Below the pieces are notes generated by a model. The model did no database searches. It was not told the DNA's origin and saw only the letters and a program-made list of their open reading frames with translations. DNA of 7,675 nucleotides from positions 1 through 7,675 of the forward strand of contig WAQG01000202.1 of the NCBI GenBank assembly GCA_015520395.1, written 5' to 3'. The translations under genes and the position numbers were made by a program. This DNA is from Candidatus Geoarchaeota archaeon (GTDB lineage Archaea > Thermoproteota > Thermoprotei > Gearchaeales > WAQG01). The stretch's first letter is position 1. Each line of letters starts with the position of its first letter. Positions 1 to 6,417 of the stretch are shown one piece after another.

Positions 1-1521
1 GATCTTGTCTGTCTCCTTTGAGGGGAGGCCCCGCCACTCGACATATAATGGCTTATTGAGCAGCTCCCTCAAGCCCGCCCTGATCATCCCCTCCAGAACC
101 TCATATGAGGCAGCGAAGACACCAGTATTGCATGGAGTCGAGTTGGCAGCCTCCGCAACGATCCTATTTATCTGCTGATAGGTCGAACGGCTCCTCTCCG
201 AAAACCTGGTGGTAACCCCCCTGACAACTATGGCCAGGACGTTTTCCTTGGGGAAGGGTGAGGGCGCCTCTATGAATGTGGCGCTATCCCTCGGAACCCC
301 TACAACGTCCACGTAAGCCTCGAACGGCTTTAGCGTCCCTGACATGCTTATAGTTGCCCGGGCCTCCCTGAAAATGGGGGATGTCGCATCCCTGGGATCC
401 AGCGATATGACCTCCACCTTGACTCTCCCCTTAAGATCCTTTGAAACCACGTGGAGGAAGCTCTCCAGCCCCTTGGTCTCCCACAGCCTCAGGAGGAATT
501 CCCCAAGCCTGTGGAGATGGGATTTTGGCGGTCGATCCTGCATCAGCAGTGTCTGCTTTATGTACTCTCCAAACCCCTTACACATGTCTGCGATCACCTC
601 AAGGCTGTAGCCGACCGAGTGGAGAACCTCTTCAGACAGCTCGTCCACATCTATTGGCTTGACATCGTCTGGGCCTAGGGGCTCGGCAACTCCCTCGACA
701 AACCTGAGGACCGTGGCTGCAAGGTTTTCAAGCTCTCTTTTCTCATATATCCTCGCCTCCCTGATGGCGCCTTTGAGGGTGCCTATGGTGATTGAGTCGC
801 TTAGAACCGAGATTGCGGTGTCAGGCAGGTTGTGGGCCTCATCTATGACCACCACAAAATCGCCGAGGATTCCCCCGAGGCTTCGGAGAAAGCTCCGGTA
901 TATGTAGGGATGAAGGACGTAGAGATAACTCGCCGCGACGACGTCTGAATCTGAGATAAGGAGTCGTGAAATCTCGTAGGGACATACACCCATCCTGGCG
1001 CCCTGCTCGTAAATCTCAATGGCCTTCACGGGCCATCCCGTCCACCTAGAGAGAAGTATGTCTACAAGCTCATCCTTAGCGAACATATTTTCATAGAATT
1101 TGCATTTTCCCCTCTTAATCGCAGTTGTGCAAAGCTCAACATGGCTCCTGTGGTCCGGGCTGGCTTCGAGGATCAAGCTGTTTATGCACATCTCTCTCTT
1201 ACCCCTCACCGATACGCCGGAAACCTTGAGTTTACTAGCGATGAGCCGCAGCTCGTCGATGACACGGTCAAGCTCCCTATGAGTCCTTGCAAGATAGAGA
1301 ACGCGGATCGAGCCATCAGCCAGGTGGGGGGCAAGCCCCGAGATCACTGCGGCCGTCTTACCAAGTCCGCTAGGACCCTCTACAACAACGTGGCCACCCT
1401 CAGTGGCAGCCTGATAAACAGCTTCCGCTATCTCCCTCTGCCCCTTCCTGAACGAGGGGTACGGAAAAAACTTCTCTATCTCTTCTACGCTCAACGCCCT
1501 ACCAATATTTATCTGCCCCAC
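1..1521 (-). CDS. xpd: XPD/Rad3-family Fe-S DNA helicase, partial (C-terminus beyond window)
   Basis: ATP-dependent 5'-3' superfamily 2 DNA helicase of the XPD/Rad3/DinG group, expected to act in archaeal DNA repair. The minus strand is open from base 1521 to base 1, giving 507 residues from a GTG start. Visible in order: Walker A GPSGLGKT (about residues 49-56), motif Ia-like LARTH (77-81), four cysteines C112, C131, C140 and C180 spaced like the XPD 4Fe-4S domain, DEAH box VVIDEAHNL (224-232), a helical arch-like insertion (about 240-370), SGTL (394-397) and the XPD-typical SPFPKEN (421-427). Archaeal XPDs usually have roughly 550-650 residues, so the final part with motifs V and VI is missing because the window ends, not because the gene is broken. 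The start is uncertain: GTG at 1521 or TTG at 1494, nine codons downstream, which fits a TATA-like element at 1526-1534 better. It is divergent from the UbiD operon. Family assignment is firm; the cellular role is inferred from the family. Confidence 0.93.
   Translation of the reverse strand, partial: MGQINIGRALSVEEIEKFFPYPSFRKGQREIAEAVYQAATEGGHVVVEGPSGLGKTAAVISGLAPHLADGSIRVLYLARTHRELDRVIDELRLIASKLKVSGVSVRGKREMCINSLILEASPDHRSHVELCTTAIKRGKCKFYENMFAKDELVDILLSRWTGWPVKAIEIYEQGARMGVCPYEISRLLISDSDVVAASYLYVLHPYIYRSFLRSLGGILGDFVVVIDEAHNLPDTAISVLSDSITIGTLKGAIREARIYEKRELENLAATVLRFVEGVAEPLGPDDVKPIDVDELSEEVLHSVGYSLEVIADMCKGFGEYIKQTLLMQDRPPKSHLHRLGEFLLRLWETKGLESFLHVVSKDLKGRVKVEVISLDPRDATSPIFREARATISMSGTLKPFEAYVDVVGVPRDSATFIEAPSPFPKENVLAIVVRGVTTRFSERSRSTYQQINRIVAEAANSTPCNTGVFAASYEVLEGMIRAGLRELLNKPLYVEWRGLPSKETDKI
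1504..1512 (+). promoter_or_regulatory. Possible TATA box for the UbiD/aconitase-X operon
   Basis: AATATTTAT on the plus strand, centred about 39 bases before the ATG at 1547. Standard archaeal spacing of about 25 bases puts transcription start near 1533, leaving a leader of about 14 bases that contains the Shine-Dalgarno-like GAGGAG at 1537-1542. The element lies inside the 5' coding end of the divergent XPD gene if that gene starts at 1521. Not experimentally supported. Confidence 0.45.
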
Positions 1522-1525
1522 ATGG

Positions 1526-1534
1526 CATAAAAAA
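1526..1534 (-). promoter_or_regulatory. Possible TATA box for the XPD gene
   Basis: On the minus strand this reads TTTTTTATG. A TATA centre near 1530 would put transcription start near 1503-1505, just upstream of the alternative TTG start at 1494 and downstream of the GTG at 1521. I see no better TATA element further upstream, where the sequence is already UbiD coding. The match is weak and A/T-run based. Confidence 0.35.
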
Positions 1535-1536
1535 CT

Positions 1537-1542
1537 GAGGAG
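1537..1542 (+). promoter_or_regulatory. Ribosome binding site of the UbiD-family gene
   Basis: GAGGAG, complementary to the 3' end of archaeal 16S rRNA. It lies 4 bases before the ATG at 1547 and 7 bases before a second in-frame ATG at 1550. The spacing slightly favours the second ATG, giving a protein one residue shorter (MDLRSF rather than MMDLRSF). Confidence 0.55.
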
Positions 1543-1546
1543 AAGG

Positions 1547-2869
1547 ATGATGGATCTCCGCTCGTTTCTCAGCGAGTTTGAGGCTGAGACCATAAGGATT
1601 AAGGCAAGGGTCTCAACGGAGTATATGGCGGCGGCCATATTAAAAAGGTTTGATGGAGGCCCCATTGTGATGTTTGAGGATCTTGAGGGATTCAGGGCTG
1701 TTGGAAATGTTGTTGGGAGCAGGGAGAGGCTTTATAAGGCTTTCAATGCATCGGAGTCAAACTACCACCGCAAGATAATGGACGCTGTTTCATCACCCTC
1801 TCCACCAAAATTGGAGGAGTTTCCATGGGAGGAGTATGTGGTTTTGGGCGGGCTAAACAAGCTACCCGTCCTTAAACACTATGAGGGCGATGGGGGACGG
1901 TACATAACTGCTGGAATCGTCATAGCCATGAGCCCTGATGGAAGTTTCCAGAATGAGTCTATACACAGGCTACTAATATTGAGTGATAGGGAGATGGCTA
2001 TCCGGGTGGTACCAAGGCATCTCTACAGAATGATCATGGAGGGGAGGAGGGATGGGGTGCCGTTAAAGGTCGCTATAGCCATAGGAACACACCCCGCAGT
2101 AATGCTGGCGGCATCAACCTCGCCTCCCTACAAGGTAAGCCACTTGTGGGTTGCGAACAGGCTTCTTGAGAATAGGCTTAGGGTCTACAGGTTCCTTGAC
2201 GGATTAATAGTTCCGCCAGCTGAAATAATACTTTATGGGGAGATCGATACCGCTAGGGAGGTTGATGAAGGGCCCTTCACGGATCTGACTGGCACCCTTG
2301 ATATAGTCAGAAAGCAGCCGGTGGTTGTCGTCAAGTCTATCTACGCAAGGCGGGATGCGATATACCAGGCGTTACTGCCAGCGGGAAGCGAGCATATGCT
2401 TTTGATGGGCCTTCCAAGGGAAGCCCTGATTAAATCCTATCTTGAAAGGGTGGTGCCTGAGGTGGGGAAGGTTAGGCTTACTCGTGGTGGGTGCGGATGG
2501 CTACACGTCGTTGCCTCGATAAGAAAGATTAGGGAGGGGGACGGGAAAAACGCGATAATGGCCTGCTTTGCCGCACACCCCTCCTTGAAGATGGCTGTGA
2601 TAGTTGACGATGACATAGATCCTGATGATCTAATACAGGTTGAATGGGCCTTAGCAACCCGTTTCCAGGCGGATAAAGACATGGTTGTAATTTCGGGTGC
2701 GACTTCATCAAGCCTAGATCCCTCAGGCAACCAGGAGATCGGCTTAGGCGCTAAACTGGGGCTTGACGCGACAAGGCCTCTTAATAAGCCACCCGAGAAG
2801 TTTAGGCGGGCTGAGATACCGGTGTCTCCAGCTGAGGTTGAGGAGTTCCTAAGGGGGGCGATGGTTTGA
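1547..2869 (+). CDS. UbiD-family decarboxylase, likely trans-anhydromevalonate 5-phosphate decarboxylase
   Basis: A 440-residue UbiD-family, prenylated-FMN-dependent decarboxylase. Because the next two genes encode aconitase X, the likely substrate is trans-anhydromevalonate 5-phosphate, decarboxylated to isopentenyl phosphate in the modified archaeal mevalonate pathway; substrate is inferred from context and known archaeal pathway work, not from the sequence. Family marks: N136 and R141 in NESIHR, with the N-to-R spacing of five seen in fungal Fdc1; H158 as a likely metal or cofactor contact; PAEIILYGE (224-232); the EGPFTD block (241-246), where E241 and D246 with R141 would form the catalytic Arg-acid-acid triad; and the C-terminal VDDDID (353-358), WALATR (367-372) and LDPS (390-393). 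Length is usual for the family. I could not place the third metal-ligand glutamate with confidence. Its stop overlaps the next gene by four bases (TTGA). The prenylated-FMN synthase (UbiX) it needs is not in the window. Confidence 0.9.
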   Translation: MMDLRSFLSEFEAETIRIKARVSTEYMAAAILKRFDGGPIVMFEDLEGFRAVGNVVGSRERLYKAFNASESNYHRKIMDAVSSPSPPKLEEFPWEEYVVLGGLNKLPVLKHYEGDGGRYITAGIVIAMSPDGSFQNESIHRLLILSDREMAIRVVPRHLYRMIMEGRRDGVPLKVAIAIGTHPAVMLAASTSPPYKVSHLWVANRLLENRLRVYRFLDGLIVPPAEIILYGEIDTAREVDEGPFTDLTGTLDIVRKQPVVVVKSIYARRDAIYQALLPAGSEHMLLMGLPREALIKSYLERVVPEVGKVRLTRGGCGWLHVVASIRKIREGDGKNAIMACFAAHPSLKMAVIVDDDIDPDDLIQVEWALATRFQADKDMVVISGATSSSLDPSGNQEIGLGAKLGLDATRPLNKPPEKFRRAEIPVSPAEVEEFLRGAMV

Positions 2870-4041
2870 GGCTTACTGAAGTTGAGAGGGCGATGCTCGA
2901 CGGGGAGATGGGCGAGGCGACGCAGCTGGCCATGAGGCTTCTTGTAGGGATAGGAAAGGTTGAAAACGCGACGAGAATGATATCTATCAGTAGCGCTCAT
3001 ATCTCGGGCGTCTCCTACCAAAACATTGGAGATGAGGGGCTGGAATTTCTGGAAGAACTGGTTGAGATGGGTGGCAGAGTGAGGGTACCCACAACCCTGA
3101 ACCCCTGCGGGATCGACATGACGAGATGGAGAAGCATGAGGATCGACGAGGAGTATTTTGAAGGCCAGAAAAGGGTGCTAAATGCATACGTGAAGCTGGG
3201 GGCGACGCCCACCTGCACATGCACGCCATACCTCCTCGAGAATATACCAGCAAAGGGGGAGCACCTTGCATGGGCTGAGTCCTCCGCAGTAATCTATGTG
3301 AACAGCTTTATTGGAGCTTATACCAATAGGGAAGGGGGGTTGTCAGCTCTAGCGGCAGCCTTAACCGGCAGAACCCCCTACTATGGGTTGCATCTAGACT
3401 CTCAGAGGCGCCCCCAAATCTTAATTAACGTTGAAGCTGAGGTCTCATCACCCCTAGAGTATGGCCTTCTCGGCTATGTTGCCGGGGCGATTTCAGGCTC
3501 GAAGATCCCAGCGATCCGTGTAAATCCGCCGAGGAGGATATCGGAGAAAAAGCAGTTTGCTGGCGGGTTTTCTGCATCCGGCTCCTCAGGCATGGCCATC
3601 TTATCACCAAATCTAACAAGTGAGTTTGAGGGGCTGGAAACCGTTGACATCGGGGTTGAAGAGTTGAAGCGGGTGAGGGAGCTCTTCGCACCTAACAAGG
3701 ACTACGACATAGTCTTTATGGGATGCCCGCATCTCGACGCCTCAGAAGTCAGGGAACTTGCGGCATTCCTTAGGGACAGGCGGATAGCTCGGGGAAAGGA
3801 GGTGTGGGTTGCGGTCTCTAGGAGGCTTTTCAAGATACTTAAAGACGAGGGAGTTATTGACAGGCTTAGGAAAAGTGGAGTAAAGGTTTTTGCAGATGCT
3901 TGTCTGGTGGTTGCACCAGTGGCCCTTAGGGGCGCTGTAGGAACCGATGCTATCAAGACTGCCCACTACTTAAGGTCGTTAAAGGGAGTTGAGGTTGCCT
4001 TGGCGGAGCCCTGGGAGCTCCTCGCCGGGGTGCTCGAGTAG
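2866..4041 (+). CDS. Aconitase X large subunit, likely phosphomevalonate dehydratase large subunit
   Basis: A 391-residue catalytic subunit of a two-gene aconitase X (AcnX). With the small subunit it should form an Fe-S dehydratase that converts (R)-mevalonate 5-phosphate to trans-anhydromevalonate 5-phosphate, the step before the UbiD-like enzyme. Characteristic blocks: LTEVERAMLDGEMGEA (3-18), SSAHISGVSY (42-51), VPTTLNPCGID (74-84), TCTCTPYL (116-123), WAESSAVIYVNSFIGAYTNRE (136-156), GLHLDSQRRP (174-183), MGCPHLDASE (285-294) and ADACLVVAP (343-351). Candidate cluster ligands by family analogy are C117 or C119, C287 and C346. The start is TTG at 2866, overlapping the UbiD stop; it gives the usual family N-terminus, no upstream in-frame start exists, and a G-rich stretch at 2851-2859 may serve as ribosome binding site. 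Other aconitase X enzymes act on hydroxyproline, but the archaeal setting and UbiD neighbour favour mevalonate phosphate. Confidence 0.9.
   Translation: MRLTEVERAMLDGEMGEATQLAMRLLVGIGKVENATRMISISSAHISGVSYQNIGDEGLEFLEELVEMGGRVRVPTTLNPCGIDMTRWRSMRIDEEYFEGQKRVLNAYVKLGATPTCTCTPYLLENIPAKGEHLAWAESSAVIYVNSFIGAYTNREGGLSALAAALTGRTPYYGLHLDSQRRPQILINVEAEVSSPLEYGLLGYVAGAISGSKIPAIRVNPPRRISEKKQFAGGFSASGSSGMAILSPNLTSEFEGLETVDIGVEELKRVRELFAPNKDYDIVFMGCPHLDASEVRELAAFLRDRRIARGKEVWVAVSRRLFKILKDEGVIDRLRKSGVKVFADACLVVAPVALRGAVGTDAIKTAHYLRSLKGVEVALAEPWELLAGVLE
4027..4032 (+). promoter_or_regulatory. Ribosome binding site deciding the GTG start of the small subunit
   Basis: GGGGTG contains the archaeal GGTG-type Shine-Dalgarno core and ends 8 bases before the GTG at 4041. 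This supports translation from that non-ATG codon, which overlaps the preceding stop codon by one base. Confidence 0.5.
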
Positions 4042-4466
4042 TGAAGGTCAAGGTTGTGTTGAGGGGAAGGCCCATATCTTCAGGCGAGGCCACCGGTCGG
4101 GCTTTGGTTTCCAGAATGCGGATCTCGTTTTTTGGGGATGTGGATAGGACTACGGGCAGGGTGATAAACAGGGATTTGGACATCTATGGAAGAAGCCTTA
4201 AGGATGTCGTGTTCGTTGCTCCGGGGGGTAGAGGATCTACGGTCGGCGCCTGGATTCTCTACGCATTAAAGCGTAGAGGTGTTGCGCCCGCTGCAATAAT
4301 ACTTGAGAAGGCTGACACAGTGGTTACCTCAGGGTGCATCATTGCTGGAATACCTCTAGTTGACAGCATCCCGAGGGCCCACGAGATCATTAGAGAGGGA
4401 GATTTAGTGAAGGTCTTTGAGGATGGGAGGGTTGTTGTTCGGAGAGAGGTGGGTATTTTAGGCTGA
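4041..4466 (+). CDS. Aconitase X small (swivel, DUF126) subunit, likely phosphomevalonate dehydratase small subunit
   Basis: A 141-residue small subunit corresponding to the swivelling domain of aconitases, expected to complete the active site with the large subunit encoded just upstream. Family blocks visible: LRGRPISSGEATGRALVS (7-24), ISFFGDVDRTTGRVI (28-42), VAPGGRGSTVGAW (59-71) and the C-terminal SGCIIAGIPLVD (97-108). S66 in GRGST is the likely catalytic serine by analogy with aconitase. The GTG start shares one base with the TAG of the large subunit gene, and GGGGTG at 4027-4032 is a well-placed ribosome binding site about 8 bases upstream. Length is normal for a stand-alone small subunit; in some bacteria the two parts are fused. 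It is the last gene of the operon, and its 3' end overlaps the convergent HD hydrolase gene by 9 bases. Its role is inferred from family and operon. Confidence 0.89.
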   Translation: MKVKVVLRGRPISSGEATGRALVSRMRISFFGDVDRTTGRVINRDLDIYGRSLKDVVFVAPGGRGSTVGAWILYALKRRGVAPAAIILEKADTVVTSGCIIAGIPLVDSIPRAHEIIREGDLVKVFEDGRVVVRREVGILG

Positions 4467-5732
4467 AATACGGCTTGACACGGTTTCGGCTCCGAAGAGC
4501 TTTTTACAGGCCTCCCTCACCTTTTCCCGATGCTTCTTAAGTGTATAAACCCTAAAGATGTTCAGGTACCCCCTTATAACCTCCACCACGGGGGATATTC
4601 TAGACAACCTATACACCTCTCTCTCACCGCTATCCATCTTTACTATGGGCACCTCCATTGGATCATATTCATAGGCCCTGTGGTAGGGTATCGAGGGGAG
4701 GGAAGGGGCATCTATGTAGATATGGGCTGGATCCACCCCTGAGAGCTTTGAAATCTCCTCGATCGCCTCCTCCCTTATCCGCTCATTAGAAATCAGGTTA
4801 ACTATTAGCTCATCGGCAAGCAGATACTTTCTCTCATAGGCGAGCTTGATGAGATCCCTCCGCTTTATAGCCGATAATATCTCCCCGCCCCTCCTGCTCT
4901 CATCCACTATGTTCCAAAGCTTGAAGTCGTCTAGAGTTAGGTATTCCTGTGGGTCGTCAAAGCTGAGAAATCCAAACTCCTCTATTGCATATTCAATTGC
5001 CTGCACAAACATCAGTTGAGCTGCCCTTATAGTCTTGTGATAGTATATCGACTCGAAGGACTTCATCCTCGCTATTATGTAGGTCTCGAGCACGGAGAGG
5101 GAGGTCATGTTGACAGCCAGCTGCTCATTGACCAGTTCCAGCGTATATATCAGCCTCTCAACATCAATATTGCCGTACCCCGCTCCGGTGTGGTAGTTAT
5201 CCCTCCTTATGAAATCCAGCTTATCCGCATCCACGGCACTCCGAACAATCTGTTTTATGTATGGGGGCTTTGAGGAACCCCTACCTAACGCCACCTCGAC
5301 AACCTCATCCACACTATAGCCAAGCGAGGAGATGATGTCTGCAAGCTCACTCCTCCTAATCACCCAGACTCCCATATCTTCGTGATCCTTTCCAAGATGC
5401 TTCTCCAAGTGAACCTCAAAAAGGTGAGAGAATGGCCCATGCCCAACATCGTGGAGCAGGCCTGAAATCCTCACAAGGTAAACCTCATCATCTTCCAGCT
5501 CGACTGGCAGGTTCCGAGCCATCATTGTTGATATCTGCATTACGCCAAGCGAATGCTCAAACCTTGTATGGGTGGCACCGGGATACACTATGTCGGCCAG
5601 GGAAAGCTGCTTTATCCTCCTCAACCTCTGAACCGGAAAGCTGTCTATCAGCTTTCGATCATCCTCACTGATGTGGATATACCCGAGTATGGGATCCTTC
5701 ACGAAACTCCAATATCCCTTAAACCTGCTCAT
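4458..5732 (-). CDS. HD-domain phosphohydrolase, SAMHD1/dGTPase-like (COG1078-type)
   Basis: A 424-residue metal-dependent HD phosphohydrolase, likely cytoplasmic, related to SAMHD1 and bacterial dNTP triphosphohydrolases. Conserved residues follow the SAMHD1 pattern: H60 in HTRFEHSLG (55-63); H94 and D95 in GLLHDVGHGPFSHLFE (91-106), with H98 and H103 in the positions of SAMHD1 H210 and H215; H117 in a DHED context; and D170 with K171 in VDADKLDFIRRD (167-178). The four metal positions H60, H94, D95 and D170 are therefore all present, so an active enzyme is expected. A dNTPase role is plausible because thymidylate kinase lies directly upstream on the same strand with a 42-base gap, but the family also includes hydrolases of other nucleotides. 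The C-terminal half (about 230-424) has charged helical stretches and no domain I recognise. ATG at 5732 gives a natural family N-terminus. Its stop (4458-4460) lies within the end of the convergent aconitase-X small subunit gene. Confidence 0.88.
   Translation of the reverse strand: MSRFKGYWSFVKDPILGYIHISEDDRKLIDSFPVQRLRRIKQLSLADIVYPGATHTRFEHSLGVMQISTMMARNLPVELEDDEVYLVRISGLLHDVGHGPFSHLFEVHLEKHLGKDHEDMGVWVIRRSELADIISSLGYSVDEVVEVALGRGSSKPPYIKQIVRSAVDADKLDFIRRDNYHTGAGYGNIDVERLIYTLELVNEQLAVNMTSLSVLETYIIARMKSFESIYYHKTIRAAQLMFVQAIEYAIEEFGFLSFDDPQEYLTLDDFKLWNIVDESRRGGEILSAIKRRDLIKLAYERKYLLADELIVNLISNERIREEAIEEISKLSGVDPAHIYIDAPSLPSIPYHRAYEYDPMEVPIVKMDSGEREVYRLSRISPVVEVIRGYLNIFRVYTLKKHREKVREACKKLFGAETVSSRISA
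4485..4505 (+). terminator. Weak possible terminator of the UbiD/aconitase-X operon
   Basis: A small inverted repeat, TTCGG (4485-4489) and CCGAA (4492-4496), separated by two bases, is followed after GAGC by a run of five T (4501-4505). It lies 19 bases after the small subunit stop and inside the 3' coding end of the convergent HD gene. Archaeal termination often needs only a T run, so the T5 tract may matter more than the short stem. The evidence is modest. Confidence 0.3.
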
Positions 5733-5760
5733 ACCCCAAGATAAATTCGTCCCATCGCTC

Positions 5761-5769
5761 GATAAACAT
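5761..5769 (-). promoter_or_regulatory. Possible TATA box for the HD hydrolase gene
   Basis: The minus strand reads ATGTTTATC in the 42-base gap after the thymidylate kinase stop. A centre near 5765 predicts transcription start near 5739, about 7 bases before the ATG at 5732. A second AT-rich element, AATTTATCT at 5739-5747, is too close to the start to serve as TATA box. The HD gene may therefore have its own promoter as well as read-through from thymidylate kinase. Confidence 0.3.
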
Positions 5770-5774
5770 ATTGG

Positions 5775-6386
5775 TTAAATAAGCCCCCTCTGCCTCAAAA
5801 GGGCCTCCACAACCTTCCTAACAGCCATCCCGACCTCTTCGATGGGGAGGCCCGTATACACTACGGGATAGCCCATCTCGTTTGCCCTCAACAGCAGCCT
5901 CCTCCTCACCTCCGAGAGAAACTCAATCCTCTCAAACTTCTCGGAGGCAATGGCGCCCTTACGCTTAAGGGCCGTTTCGGGCTCCACATCCAAGATTATT
6001 GTTAAGTCGGGCTGAGGGGCAAACCTGTTTAGAGACTTCACCCACCCAACCTCTAAACCCTGGGCGGACTGATACGCTATGCTCGATTCAACGTACCTGT
6101 CACACACAACTATCTTTCCCGAGTCGAGGGCTGGGAGCACAACCCTATACACATGCTCCACCCTGTCAGCCGCGAAGAGCAGCGCGTCGATCGCCGGGTG
6201 GGGCAGCTCGACCTTAAGGTACCTCCTAATCAGCCTCCCTATCTCCCCCTCACTGCTAGGCTCCTTTGTAAGAACCGCATCGAAGCCAAGGCTCCTCAGC
6301 CACTCCACAGTCATCCTAGAGTGCGTCGTGTTGCCAGCCCCATCAATACCTTCAAAAGCTATAAAGACTCCTCTTCTCCGGCGCAT
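5775..6386 (-). CDS. tmk: Thymidylate kinase with altered Walker A lysine
   Basis: dTMP kinase of the P-loop kinase superfamily, converting dTMP to dTDP with ATP; 203 residues, normal length. Motifs: FEGIDGAGNTTHS (11-23), in which N19 replaces the lysine normally found in the P-loop (GxxGxGKT/S); KEPSSEGEIGRLIRR (41-55), matching the family EPG...IGE..R block; FAADRVEH (71-78); CDRYVESSIAYQ (95-106), the DRY/H-type dTMP-site motif; and PDLTIILDVEP (126-136). A LID-like region EKFERIEFL is at 149-157. All other motifs are intact and the reading frame is clean, which argues against decay. ATG at 6386 is preferred: a TATA box lies 27 bases upstream, implying a leaderless mRNA; an adjacent TTG at 6389 would add one residue. 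The HD hydrolase gene follows on the same strand. Whether the N19 enzyme is active as a kinase cannot be read from sequence. Confidence 0.92.
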   Translation of the reverse strand: MRRRRGVFIAFEGIDGAGNTTHSRMTVEWLRSLGFDAVLTKEPSSEGEIGRLIRRYLKVELPHPAIDALLFAADRVEHVYRVVLPALDSGKIVVCDRYVESSIAYQSAQGLEVGWVKSLNRFAPQPDLTIILDVEPETALKRKGAIASEKFERIEFLSEVRRRLLLRANEMGYPVVYTGLPIEEVGMAVRKVVEALLRQRGLI

Positions 6387-6387
6387 C

Positions 6388-6395
6388 AATATATT
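6388..6395 (+). promoter_or_regulatory. TATA box for the Hef-like helicase gene (leaderless)
   Basis: AATATATT on the plus strand is centred about 25 bases before the ATG at 6417, again the leaderless arrangement. No ribosome binding site is seen before the ATG. It begins one base after the thymidylate kinase start codon region (6384-6386), so both promoters share one 30-base spacer. Confidence 0.55.
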
Positions 6396-6407
6396 CCTCT
6401 ACCCATA

Positions 6408-6417
6408 CTTTATATAA
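6408..6417 (-). promoter_or_regulatory. TATA box for thymidylate kinase (leaderless)
   Basis: TTATATAAAG on the minus strand is a near-consensus archaeal TATA box. Its centre is about 27 bases from the ATG at 6386, so transcription should begin at or within a base or two of the start codon. No Shine-Dalgarno sequence precedes the ATG, consistent with a leaderless transcript. The box touches the first base of the start codon of the divergent helicase gene. Confidence 0.65.

Noticed and set aside
344..907. Several short plus-strand open frames within the first 900 bases
   Set aside because: The minus strand is continuously open and encodes conserved XPD sequence across this whole stretch, including the DEAH box and SGTL motif.
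1141..1530. A 129-codon plus-strand open frame opposite the XPD 5' end
   Set aside because: It is antisense to the Walker A and Fe-S regions of XPD, has no ribosome binding site or family resemblance, and is a shadow frame.
2437..3021. A 194-codon open frame on the minus strand opposite the UbiD and aconitase-X genes
   Set aside because: It lies fully antisense to two clear family members with overlapping stop/start, has a low-complexity Ser/Pro/Arg-rich composition, and shows no recognisable motif.
5733..5774. A possible small RNA or small gene between tmk and the HD hydrolase
   Set aside because: The 42-base gap is too short, has no stable stem, and is sufficiently explained by a possible promoter.
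6322..6354. Reading the tmk P-loop change as evidence of a pseudogene
   Set aside because: The frame is intact with all other kinase motifs, normal length and a strong TATA box, so decay is not supported.
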